Shown: positions 1 through 6,685, numbered from the stretch's first letter. The stretch: 8,056 nt of DNA from CAZUCD01 sp964618855 (GCA_964618855.1 CAZUCD010000162.1:1-8056); one strand, 5' to 3'. Notes: generated from the sequence alone by a model not told the origin. A program made the numbers and translations.

Positions 1-247
1 GGGCAAACTTGTAGAGCCACTGGCCTCCTGTCGGCACCTCCACCAGCAGCTTGTGCACGACGCCCCGGTACTCGGCGCACGTTACGATGTTGCCGCGCCC
101 AGGGACACGCTCGCCCGGATCACGAAAGAAGGGCACCCAAGCTGGAACTCTGTTGAAGGACCAAGCACCGAGGACCGCCCCGTCGGGATCACCCTCGAGG
201 GGGACAATGACGAGGCCGGGAACCGATCTGTCCTCTTGCGAAGCCAT
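1..247 (-). CDS. Unrecognised protein, N-terminal 82 residues (runs off the left edge)
   Basis: A reading frame from ATG at 247 stays open to the window edge for 82 codons. I do not recognise the product. It begins MASQEDRSVPGLVIVPLEGD and has no signal peptide or membrane segment; it alternates short hydrophobic stretches with Gly/Pro turns and has several aromatic residues (AWSF, AWVPFF, QWLYKF), which looks like a small soluble beta-rich domain. A purine stretch GGGGA lies 7 bases before the ATG. It begins 66 bases after the desaturase stop with no terminator between, so it may be the last gene of the lipid operon. The same frame is also open back to that stop, so the start is not certain. 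GC-rich DNA often carries false open frames; protein-like composition and the ribosome site favour a real gene. Confidence 0.5.
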   Translation of the reverse strand, partial: MASQEDRSVPGLVIVPLEGDPDGAVLGAWSFNRVPAWVPFFRDPGERVPGRGNIVTCAEYRGVVHKLLVEVPTGGQWLYKFA

Positions 248-313
248 GATCCTGTCCCCGGCCTGTGGCGGTTGAACTGGTTTGCCGCTGGAGGCGCGTC
301 CGTACGTCCCTGC

Positions 314-1276
314 TCAGGCGTCCGCTGGCGCGGGCACGCCGTGCTCCGCCTCGTTGTAGAGGCGCTCGGGGTGCGTCCGAAGGTCCCACACGATCCCGAA
401 GAACGAAAGCACCTTGAGAACGTAGTGCGAGATGTCGATCTCCCACCAGTACATCCCCTGGCGCTCGGCCGACGGATAGCGGTGGTGGTTGTTGTGCCAG
501 CCCTCGCCGAGGGTGATGATCGAGAGGAAGAAGCTGTTGCGCGAGTGGTCCGGCGTCCTGAATCGGCGCCGGCCGATGATGTGCGCGAGCGAGTTGATCG
601 AGAAGGTCCCGTGGTAGAGGAACACCGTGCTCACGAAGAAGCCCCAAACGAGCATCTGAAAGGCGGTGACGCCGAGCTCCGGCATCCAGAGCTCCAGCGC
701 AACGCCGCTGTAGAAGATTGCCACTGCAAGCACGATCGGCGCGATCACGCTGTAGCGGTCAAGCCAGCGGAGCTCCGGGAACTTCGCGAAGTCCTTTATG
801 TCATCGATCCGCGTCGCGTTGTACTTTTTGCACAGGATCCAGCCCACATGCGCCCACCAAAGGCCGCGCAGGCCCGGCGAGTGGATGTCCTCCTCCGTGT
901 CGGAGTGACGGTGGTGGTGCCGGTGGTGTGCGGCCCACCACAGCGGGCCGAGTTGGGCCGAGGTCGCCCCGAGGAACGCCAGCAGGAACTGGAACACGCG
1001 TCCGGTCTTGTACGACCGGTGCGAGAAGTACCGGTGGTAGCCACCCGTGATGGCAAACATGCGGATGGCGTAGAAGAAGAGGCACGCGCCGAACGCGGTC
1101 CAATTCCAACCCGCCCAGAACACCATCAGGGCGGCAAGGTGCACGCCCACGAAGGGCACGCCCCCGACCCAGTCGATCTTCTCGTCCTTGGTTCGTGCCT
1201 TCCCAAAGAAAGTCACGCGGGAGAAGTGGCTGTCATCCGCGGCCGCTCCAATGGCGACCTTTCCTGTTTGTTCCAT
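314..1276 (-). CDS. Membrane fatty-acid (acyl-CoA / acyl-lipid delta-9 type) desaturase
   Basis: Di-iron integral-membrane desaturase, 320 aa, expected to put a cis double bond into a saturated acyl chain using O2 and an electron donor. The three histidine boxes are intact: HRYFSH (81-86), H118-R-H-H-H122 followed by RHSDT, and HNNHH (261-265) preceded by GEGW. Additional likely metal ligands are H132 and N228/H232 (NSLAH). Hydrophobic segments lie around 43-75, 93-112, 176-198 and 205-225. There is no fused cytochrome b5 or ferredoxin, so the electron donor must be elsewhere. ATG 1276 is chosen because GAGG lies 7 bases upstream, but this makes a 64-base overlap with the preceding gene. GTG at 1216 (residue 21) would give the 4-base GTGA overlap seen elsewhere in the operon but lacks a Shine-Dalgarno. 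Delta-9 position and CoA versus phospholipid substrate are inferred. It would supply the alkene used by the methyltransferase encoded just upstream. Confidence 0.92.
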   Translation of the reverse strand: MEQTGKVAIGAAADDSHFSRVTFFGKARTKDEKIDWVGGVPFVGVHLAALMVFWAGWNWTAFGACLFFYAIRMFAITGGYHRYFSHRSYKTGRVFQFLLAFLGATSAQLGPLWWAAHHRHHHRHSDTEEDIHSPGLRGLWWAHVGWILCKKYNATRIDDIKDFAKFPELRWLDRYSVIAPIVLAVAIFYSGVALELWMPELGVTAFQMLVWGFFVSTVFLYHGTFSINSLAHIIGRRRFRTPDHSRNSFFLSIITLGEGWHNNHHRYPSAERQGMYWWEIDISHYVLKVLSFFGIVWDLRTHPERLYNEAEHGVPAPADA

Positions 1277-3276
1277 CGTGCTGCCTCGCTCTCGGTGAGG
1301 GTTTCGTTGTTGGGCCGAGTGAGCACCAACTGCAAGTTTCCGAGTGTGCGGGTGCCGAAGGCGGTCTCGCAATAGGAGAGGTAGTATTCCCACGTGCGAA
1401 CAAACTCTTTACTGAAACCGAGCGCGAGGACCTCCTCTCGGCGCGCCATGAACCTCACGCGCCACTCCCTCAGCGTCGGAGCGTAGTGGTAGCCAATGTT
1501 GTCCATCTGCTCGACCATCAGCTTGGAGGCTGATGTCATTGCACTTGCGATGGATGTTACGGAGGGGAGAACCGCCCCGGGGAAGATGTGTCGCTGTATC
1601 CAATCGCAACGTTTGCGGTACTCGTCGTACCGCTGGTCCGGGATCGAGATGGTCTGAATTGCCACAAGCCCGTTCGGCTTTAGCAGCCGATCAAGCGCGG
1701 CGAAGTAGTCCGGCAGGTTCTCGTGGCCGACGGCCTCCAGCATCTCGATCGAGACGATCCTGTCGAACGAACCCTGCACCCGGCGGTAGTCGGTGAGCTG
1801 AAGGTCAATCCGTTCCGAAAGCCCCGCAGCTTCCACGCGCCGGCGCGCCAACTCCAGTTGTCGCTCCGAAAGCGTGATCCCCGTGACCCGGCACCCTGTC
1901 TGGCGCACCGCTTCCATGGCGAAGCTCCCCCAGCCGCACCCGATCTCAAGGACATGCGAGTCGGACCGGATGTCCGCCTTGCGGATCATCTCGCGGAGCT
2001 TGTTGCGCTGGGCCTGCGCGAGTGATTCGTCGGGGGATCGGTACAGCGCGGACGAGTAGGTCATGCACTCGTCCAGGAACAGCGCGAAGAACTCATTGGA
2101 GAGGTCGTAGTGGGCTGAGATGTTCCGTCGGCTCCCCCGCAGCGAGTTCGAGTTCAGCGCGTGCGCCAGGCGGTTGCGCAGCCGGCCCACCCATGCCCAC
2201 GCGTAGTGCGTGTCGTCCGCCGTGTCGCGATTGGCGACGAACCACTCGATCACTCGGGGCAGGTCCGGGGTGTCCCATTCCCCTTCGGTGTACGACTCCC
2301 CGAAGCCGATGTCCGCCGAGACGAGGCATCGCGTGAAGAACCCATGGTCCCGAACGAACATCTCCGCGCGTGGCCCAGCCGACTGCGGCGAGCCGAACAC
2401 GACCGTCGAGCGGTCGGGCAGATGCAGGGTGAGGGCCCCCTGGTTCGCGCGTTCCAGGAACGCCAGCACCGTGGACTGGGCGAAGCGTTGCAGGAACGTG
2501 GGCGGGGCGGCGGCGACCGTCATCGCGCTGGAGGGGGCTGGCTTCGTGTACACGGGTAGTCCTCGTTGATAGTGCAGCCTCGCCGCCTGCCACAGTATCC
2601 TCGGCATGGTCAGTGCAGCCGAAAGGGGATAACGGGCCAGCGTCTTGGCCAGATTCGGGCTTGTCAGTGGGGTGGCTTCACCCACGAGACGCGTCAGGAA
2701 AGAACCGTTCCCGTCCTTCACCACGTTGATCCGGATGTCCAGCCGGTCCCGGATGTCCGAGCACTGGAAGTCGTAGTCCCCCGCGATGTCCAAGAAGGGG
2801 GAGACGTGGAACTCCTTCGACTGGCGCTCGCAGAGCAGGCCCGTGCGCGAATCGGGGACGAGGTCCTCCAGCACGTGGAGGTGGGTCTCGCCGAAGGTGT
2901 TGTTGATCTCGGCGAGGATGGCCGCAATGCGCCCATGCGCATCGTAGCAGTAGTAGAAGCTCACCGGGTTGAAGACATGGTTGAAGTACCGGGCATTCGT
3001 CACCAGCTCGATGCGCTCGACGCACCGCGCGACGGCGGGGGAGAGCCTCTCGAGCACGCGCCCGCGCAGTGTCGGCGTCCCGCTCCCGCGAAGGTGGTCG
3101 GACTCGTGGAGCGCGACCAGGCTCACGCGGTTGTGGCCGAATCCCCGCACGCGCCGCTGCAGCTCCGGCAGTTCGTCGAGGTCGAAGGCGTAGTAGTACA
3201 GGGGATACCGGAAGGAGTGCCGGACGGGGGCTTGCCGCGCATGCGACACGTGCCCCGTGAAGATGCGCGACCTCAC
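1213..3276 (-). CDS. DUF1365 - CFA-synthase-like SAM methyltransferase fusion protein
   Basis: 687 aa, two proteins in one frame. Residues 1-245 are DUF1365: GHVSHARQAPVRHSFRY (8-24), the ARYFNHVFNPVSFYYCY block (95-111), EINNTFGETH (123-132) and KEFHVSPF (154-161). An Ala/Pro/Ser linker (246-260) leads into a CFA-synthase-family methyltransferase (about 262-655): NISAHYDLSNEFF (385-397), SAM motif EIGCGWG (444-450), E511-M-L-E514-A-V-G, IFPGAVLPS (564-572). Against E. coli Cfa as I recall it, the bicarbonate ligands C139 and H266 are Ser409 and Gln541, while E239 and Y317 are kept (E514, Y632). The methyltransferase acts on unsaturated phospholipid acyl chains; it may leave a methyl or methylene branch rather than a ring (inference). 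DUF1365 is, from memory, the family of UfaO, needed for O2 incorporation in furan fatty acids. GTG 3276 is chosen over ATG 3366, which would bury 94 bases in the upstream gene. The GTG overlaps that gene's stop (GTGA) and follows GGGGTGG. The last ~30 residues lie beyond the usual family end and overlap the desaturase start. Confidence 0.9.
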   Translation of the reverse strand: MRSRIFTGHVSHARQAPVRHSFRYPLYYYAFDLDELPELQRRVRGFGHNRVSLVALHESDHLRGSGTPTLRGRVLERLSPAVARCVERIELVTNARYFNHVFNPVSFYYCYDAHGRIAAILAEINNTFGETHLHVLEDLVPDSRTGLLCERQSKEFHVSPFLDIAGDYDFQCSDIRDRLDIRINVVKDGNGSFLTRLVGEATPLTSPNLAKTLARYPLSAALTMPRILWQAARLHYQRGLPVYTKPAPSSAMTVAAAPPTFLQRFAQSTVLAFLERANQGALTLHLPDRSTVVFGSPQSAGPRAEMFVRDHGFFTRCLVSADIGFGESYTEGEWDTPDLPRVIEWFVANRDTADDTHYAWAWVGRLRNRLAHALNSNSLRGSRRNISAHYDLSNEFFALFLDECMTYSSALYRSPDESLAQAQRNKLREMIRKADIRSDSHVLEIGCGWGSFAMEAVRQTGCRVTGITLSERQLELARRRVEAAGLSERIDLQLTDYRRVQGSFDRIVSIEMLEAVGHENLPDYFAALDRLLKPNGLVAIQTISIPDQRYDEYRKRCDWIQRHIFPGAVLPSVTSIASAMTSASKLMVEQMDNIGYHYAPTLREWRVRFMARREEVLALGFSKEFVRTWEYYLSYCETAFGTRTLGNLQLVLTRPNNETLTESEAARWNKQERSPLERPRMTATSPA
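1284..1287 (-). promoter_or_regulatory. Ribosome binding site supporting the ATG 1276 desaturase start
   Basis: GAGG on the minus strand, 7 bases before ATG 1276 and inside the 3' end of the methyltransferase gene. It is the main argument for the long-overlap start over GTG 1216, which has only pyrimidine-rich sequence in front of it. Confidence 0.45.
2520..2537 (-). other. Fusion junction: C5 run followed by an internal ATGA
   Basis: Codon 252 is ATG followed by A (ATGA at 2523-2520), 10 bases after a run of five C on the minus strand (plus-strand G5 at 2533-2537). With four C, the DUF1365 frame would read Lys-Pro-Ala-Pro-Pro-Ala-Arg-stop and its TGA would overlap the ATG of a free-standing methyltransferase by four bases, like the other junctions of this operon. 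As written, the frame continues through. No Shine-Dalgarno precedes the internal ATG; the sequence there is pyrimidine-rich. That favours a real fusion over a sequence error, but does not settle it. Confidence 0.6.
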
Positions 3277-4544
3277 AGCTCCACCCCGAAGGCGCGGCCG
3301 ACCTCCACGGCGGAGCGCACAGCGTCCTCGTGGAATCCGTACCCGAAGTAGCTCCCCGCGAACCACGTGCTGCGGACGCCCTGCAGGCGGGGGAGGGCGC
3401 GCTGCGAATCGAGCGCCGCGCGATCATAGAGCGGGTGCGTGTAGTTGAACTCCCGGATGATGCTGCCGGGCGCATACTCCCCCGCGCGGTTCAGCGTCAC
3501 CAGGTAGCGCCGTCTCGTTCTCAGCCCCATCAGCCGGTTCATGTCGTACGTCATGGACATGTGCTCGCGTTCGTTCCCGCCGCGCTCCCGCGTGTAGTTC
3601 CAGGAGGCCCACGCATCCCGCAAGGGGGGCATCACCGAGATGTCGGTGTGCAGGACCGTCCGGTTGCGCTCATACCGCCATGCGCCCAGGAGCCGACGCT
3701 CGTCGTCTGTCGGATCCTCGAGCATGCGCAGTGCCTGATCGGCGTGGGATGAGACCACCACGGCGTCGAACTTCTCGGCCGGCCCATCCACGAGGCGGAC
3801 GGACACGCCATCCTCCAACCTGAGGATGCCCGCCACAGGAGTGCGCGTGCGCACCGTTCCGGTGAACTTGCCCAGGAAGGCGCGCACGTAGCTCTCGCTC
3901 CCCCCCACGACCGTCTGCCACCGGGGCCTGTCGGAAAGGTCGAGCAGCCCGTGGTGGTCGAAGAATCGGATCATCGTCTCGGCGGGGAACCTGCGCATGC
4001 GCCCCGCGGGTGTGGACCAGATCGCCGCGCCCATAGGCAGGACGTAGTCCCGCGCCACGCGGCGCGAAAAGCCATGCTCGCGCAGGAACTCCTCCATCGT
4101 GATCCCCTCGAGCGCACCTTCGTCGAGGTCCTGCTTGGCCACCCTGCCGAACCGGACGATCTCCGCGAGGAACCGGTAGTACCCGGGGCGCAGGGCGTTG
4201 GAGCGCTGGGCAAAGAGGCCCGCGAGATTGGTGCCCGCGTACTGGAATCCCGAGCGTTCGCAGTGGAAGCCGAACGACATGTCGCTGTAGCGCCAGCGGA
4301 CCCCCAGGCGCCTTAGGAACAGGTGGAGGTTCGGGTACGTCCTGTCGTTCAGGACGATGAATCCCGTGTCCACGCGCGTCCCGGCATCGGGACCCGATGG
4401 CACCTCGACGGTGTTCGTGTGTCCGCCGACGTAGTCGTTCGCCTCAAGGAGCGCCACATCATGTTTGCGCGAAAGCAGCCACGCTGAAACGATGCCGGCG
4501 ACTCCACCACCCACGACGGCCACGCGCATGCGCCCGGTGCTCAT
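3273..4544 (-). CDS. COG2907-type FAD flavoprotein (amine-oxidase/desaturase fold), UfaD-like candidate
   Basis: 423 aa. N-terminal Rossmann fold: GxGxxG as G12-G-G14-V-A-G17, ribose-binding E34 (LLEAND) and GGHTNT (40-45). The mid-region carries DTGFIVLND and NLHLFLRRLG. The C-terminal half has HTDISVMPP, ASWNY and a final SYFGYGFHEDAV block, all typical of COG2907 proteins found beside DUF1365 and cfa genes. There is no signal peptide, so it is cytoplasmic, perhaps at the membrane surface. From memory, the R. sphaeroides member next to a DUF1365 gene is UfaD, which desaturates a methylated acyl chain to a diene; that role here is inference. ATG 4544 overlaps the SDR stop as ATGA and has AGGAAGG 7 bases upstream, so it is preferred over the internal Met6. 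Its TGA overlaps the next gene's GTG, suggesting coupled translation and matched amounts. Confidence 0.9.
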   Translation of the reverse strand: MSTGRMRVAVVGGGVAGIVSAWLLSRKHDVALLEANDYVGGHTNTVEVPSGPDAGTRVDTGFIVLNDRTYPNLHLFLRRLGVRWRYSDMSFGFHCERSGFQYAGTNLAGLFAQRSNALRPGYYRFLAEIVRFGRVAKQDLDEGALEGITMEEFLREHGFSRRVARDYVLPMGAAIWSTPAGRMRRFPAETMIRFFDHHGLLDLSDRPRWQTVVGGSESYVRAFLGKFTGTVRTRTPVAGILRLEDGVSVRLVDGPAEKFDAVVVSSHADQALRMLEDPTDDERRLLGAWRYERNRTVLHTDISVMPPLRDAWASWNYTRERGGNEREHMSMTYDMNRLMGLRTRRRYLVTLNRAGEYAPGSIIREFNYTHPLYDRAALDSQRALPRLQGVRSTWFAGSYFGYGFHEDAVRSAVEVGRAFGVEL

Positions 4545-5311
4545 CGAGCCACCTTCCTGCCAATGAGGGCGTGGTAGAGCGGATACGGGAGGATGCGCAT
4601 GAACTTGAATGTCCAGGAGAATGGCGCGGGGAAGTGCACCTCCATGCGCCGACGCAGGATTCCGTCGGCGATGATCCGGGCCGCCCTGGCCGCTGGGACT
4701 AGGAACGGCATTTCGAAATCGTTCTTGTTGGTCAGGGGGGTCTCCACGAACCCCGGATTCACGATGGTAACGTCCACGCCCCGGGACATGGTGTGGAACC
4801 GGAGGCTTTCGAGGAAGTTGATGACGGCGGCCTTGCTGGCGCCGTACGCCGCCGCGCGCGGCAGTCCCCGGTATCCTACCAGACTGGAGACTCCAACGAC
4901 GTGCCCGCTTGCCCGGGCGATCATCCCGGGCAGCACGCCCTCGATGGCGTGCAGCACCCCGCCGTAGTTGAGCCGCATGATCGCCTCGTACTCGTCGCTG
5001 TCAAACCGCTCGTGCGGCTCGCTTGGGACGTAGGTCCCCGCGTTGGCCACCACGATGTCGATGGGCCCGTGGGCTTCGGCGATCGACTTCGCCGCGGCCA
5101 GGGTCTTCTCCCGATCCGTCACGTCGCACGGGACGGCGAACGCCGCGCCCCCGGCCGAGCGGATGCGGCCGGCAAGCGCCTCCAGCACGTCCGCCCGCCG
5201 CGCCGAAAGGTGCACCTCAGCCCCCCGCGTCGCGAGTTCAAGCGCCAGCGCCTCGCCGATTCCGCTGCTCGCACCCGTCAACCACACGCGCTTTCCCTTG
5301 AAGTCCCCCAT
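4541..5311 (-). CDS. Short-chain dehydrogenase/reductase (classical SDR)
   Basis: 256 aa, the usual classical-SDR length. Cofactor motif TGASSGIG (12-19), SARR (36-39) after the second strand suggesting NADP(H), CDV (62-64), NAG (90-92), and a complete catalytic tetrad N115, S143, Y156, K160 (YGASK). PGFVETPLTN follows. The C-terminal tail from about residue 225 is rich in Phe/Pro/Leu (HFPAPFSWTFKFMRILPYPL) and could lie on the membrane. It should oxidise or reduce a carbonyl/hydroxyl group on a lipophilic substrate; the substrate cannot be read from sequence. SDR genes accompany COG2907/DUF1365/cfa sets in other bacteria (for example, from memory, near RSP_1087-1091 of R. sphaeroides). The ATG at 5311 shares one base with the upstream TGA (TGATG), with GGGAG 10 bases before it. 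Longer in-frame starts, up to 5734, would run far into the upstream gene and are not credible. Confidence 0.93.
   Translation of the reverse strand: MGDFKGKRVWLTGASSGIGEALALELATRGAEVHLSARRADVLEALAGRIRSAGGAAFAVPCDVTDREKTLAAAKSIAEAHGPIDIVVANAGTYVPSEPHERFDSDEYEAIMRLNYGGVLHAIEGVLPGMIARASGHVVGVSSLVGYRGLPRAAAYGASKAAVINFLESLRFHTMSRGVDVTIVNPGFVETPLTNKNDFEMPFLVPAARAARIIADGILRRRMEVHFPAPFSWTFKFMRILPYPLYHALIGRKVAR
4552..4558 (-). promoter_or_regulatory. Strong ribosome binding site for the COG2907 flavoprotein
   Basis: AGGAAGG, 7 bases before ATG 4544 and lying inside the 3' end of the SDR gene. It is the best Shine-Dalgarno in the operon and fixes the start at 4544 rather than at Met6. Confidence 0.7.
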
Positions 5312-6591
5312 CAGTGCGCCACTCCCGGGATCCTGGAGGAGCCCAGGGCCTGCGCGGCAAGGATCGCCGCTCGCCGGCCCGAGAGCATCGCCCCGTGCAG
5401 GGAGGCGCTCTCCGTGTGGTCCCCGCACACGACTATCCTCGCCGACGCGAGGCGCGCACGGCCCTCTCCTGTCCTGGCGCCGGGCAACTGCGAGGGCTGT
5501 GCGTGCGTGACGCGGTAGGTTCGCAGGTACTCCCAACGCTGCGCCGCGCTGCCGAACCAGCCCTCCATCTGGCGACGAACGAGCGCGACCAACTCCCCTT
5601 CCGTCTCGCGGGGCAGGCCAAGCACGGTCGCGGAGATGAGATGCGCGCCCTTTGGGGCGAGACCGGGCGAAAGGTTGGTCGGCACGCACAAATTGTTCAC
5701 CGGGCCGCGCCCCTCGCCGTTCAGGGCAAGCCAACCGCCCTCGAAGGGTGCCGCGCCCGCCGCGAAGTACAGGCAGGCGACCCCCTTTCCCGCGCGGGGG
5801 GGCACGGCGCGCTCGCCCAGAAGCCGCGTCGCTACCGGAGCCTCAGTCGCCACGATCACCGACCTCGCGGCGACACGCTCGCCCGTGTCCAGGGTCACCC
5901 CCATGTCATCAACCGCCGCCACACCGCAGTTCAGTCGGATGGTGCCTTCCGGGAGCATGCCGGCCAACTGGTCCGGGATCGCCTGCATGCCGGCGGCGGG
6001 AATCGCCGTCTCCCCCTCCGCCATCATCCTGAGCACGAAGTTCATCATGCGGCTGGAGGTGGAGAGTTCCCGTTCGAGGAAAATCCCCCCCAGGAATGGG
6101 CGGAAGAACGCATCGACCATCTCCGCGGAGAACCCGCCCACCCGCAGCGCTTCGGCCGTAGCGACCTCCTCGGCGCGAAACAACGACTTGAGGCTACCGG
6201 CGCGCGCCTTCCGCACCAGCCGCAGCACGCGCATCTTGTCGGCTCCCGAGCCGACCGCGTTCCCCATGGACTTCATCGCGAGAAAGGGGCGCCGGGACGG
6301 ATCCGCCACGGTGTGCCACGAGCCGGAGCGGAACACGCGCGCGCCGGGTTCAAACGCCCTGAGATCGAGCGCCACGTAATCGAGCATCCTGCGGCACTCG
6401 GGATAGGCCTTCAGCAGCACCTGGAACCCGCGGTCCATCGCGAATCCGCGCACCCGGTCCGTCCGCACCCTGCCCCCGACGCCATCCGACTTCTCCAGCA
6501 CGACGGCATCCAGGCCGACCCGCCGCAGGTGGATGGCAGCGCACAGGCCGGCCAACCCTGCACCCACGATGATCGTTTCGGGAATCTTCAT
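5311..6591 (-). CDS. FAD-dependent oxidoreductase, phytoene-desaturase/amine-oxidase fold; first gene of the operon
   Basis: 426 aa. The N-terminal dinucleotide fold has G10-A-G12-L-A-G15, E33 (VLEK) and GGRVRT (39-44). It is followed by MDRGFQVLLKAYPE, a hallmark of a widespread family usually annotated only as NAD(P)/FAD-dependent oxidoreductase. The middle has FFRPFLGGIFLERELSTSSR, and the C-terminus has the second FAD motif, VVCGDHTESASLHGAMLSG (G390-D391). It is distinct from the COG2907 flavoprotein two genes downstream and not a duplicate of it. Reaction unknown; desaturation or isomerisation of an isoprenoid or acyl chain would suit the fold. ATG 6591 has GGGGGA 9 bases upstream. The gene starts 107 bases past the efp terminator stem. 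I see no convincing sigma-70 promoter there, so the operon may use another sigma factor or partial read-through. Confidence 0.9.
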   Translation of the reverse strand: MKIPETIIVGAGLAGLCAAIHLRRVGLDAVVLEKSDGVGGRVRTDRVRGFAMDRGFQVLLKAYPECRRMLDYVALDLRAFEPGARVFRSGSWHTVADPSRRPFLAMKSMGNAVGSGADKMRVLRLVRKARAGSLKSLFRAEEVATAEALRVGGFSAEMVDAFFRPFLGGIFLERELSTSSRMMNFVLRMMAEGETAIPAAGMQAIPDQLAGMLPEGTIRLNCGVAAVDDMGVTLDTGERVAARSVIVATEAPVATRLLGERAVPPRAGKGVACLYFAAGAAPFEGGWLALNGEGRGPVNNLCVPTNLSPGLAPKGAHLISATVLGLPRETEGELVALVRRQMEGWFGSAAQRWEYLRTYRVTHAQPSQLPGARTGEGRARLASARIVVCGDHTESASLHGAMLSGRRAAILAAQALGSSRIPGVAH

Positions 6592-6685
6592 GCGGAGCCG
6601 TCCCCCATGATCGTCCAGCGCGGGCTCTCAACGGGCCCCATGGCTCCAAGAGCAAGGGGGATGCCTTGTTTCGGGATGGGGTCTT
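6592..6685 (-). other. Leader of the lipid operon; no clear promoter seen
   Basis: Between the efp terminator tail and ATG 6591. Neither a TTGACA/TATAAT pair nor a clean ECF-type GGAAC plus -10 pair is visible on the minus strand. The only signal I can support is GGGGGA at 6601-6606, the ribosome site of the first flavoprotein gene. Confidence 0.4.

Larger units (their letters stand above)
314..6591 (-). other. Five-gene acyl-chain modification operon
   Basis: Flavoprotein, SDR, COG2907 flavoprotein, DUF1365-methyltransferase and desaturase follow one another without gaps. The junctions are TGATG (1-base overlap at 5311), ATGA (4541-4544), GTGA (3273-3276) and either a 64-base overlap or GTGA (1213-1216). 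This packing implies one transcript and coupled translation. The gene content points to making and then modifying an unsaturated membrane acyl chain. No regulator (ECF sigma/ChrR, MerR-type LitR) or photolyase, which accompany related clusters elsewhere, lies in the window. The unrecognised frame at 1-247 may be a sixth member. Confidence 0.8.

Noticed and set aside
53..1375. A 440-codon plus-strand open frame
   Set aside because: It lies antisense to the desaturase and the methyltransferase end, whose catalytic motifs are intact. Its product is Arg/Glu/Val/His-rich with no recognisable motif, typical of a GC-rich shadow frame.
1921..1965. True cyclopropane synthase (gene name cfa)
   Set aside because: The SAM site is intact, but two bicarbonate-site residues differ from E. 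coli Cfa and the gene context points to another product, so I gave no gene symbol.
2566..3351. A 261-codon plus-strand open frame
   Set aside because: Antisense shadow of the DUF1365 domain; no motif and no ribosome site noted.
3277..3366. ATG 3366 as the start of the DUF1365 fusion
   Set aside because: It would add 30 Arg-rich residues and overlap the flavoprotein gene by 94 bases. The family N-terminus begins at the GTG at 3276, which overlaps the stop by four bases.
5312..5734. N-terminal extension of the SDR up to 5734
   Set aside because: The added 141 residues are read from inside the upstream flavoprotein gene. Classical SDRs begin a few residues before TGxxxGxG, as with ATG 5311.
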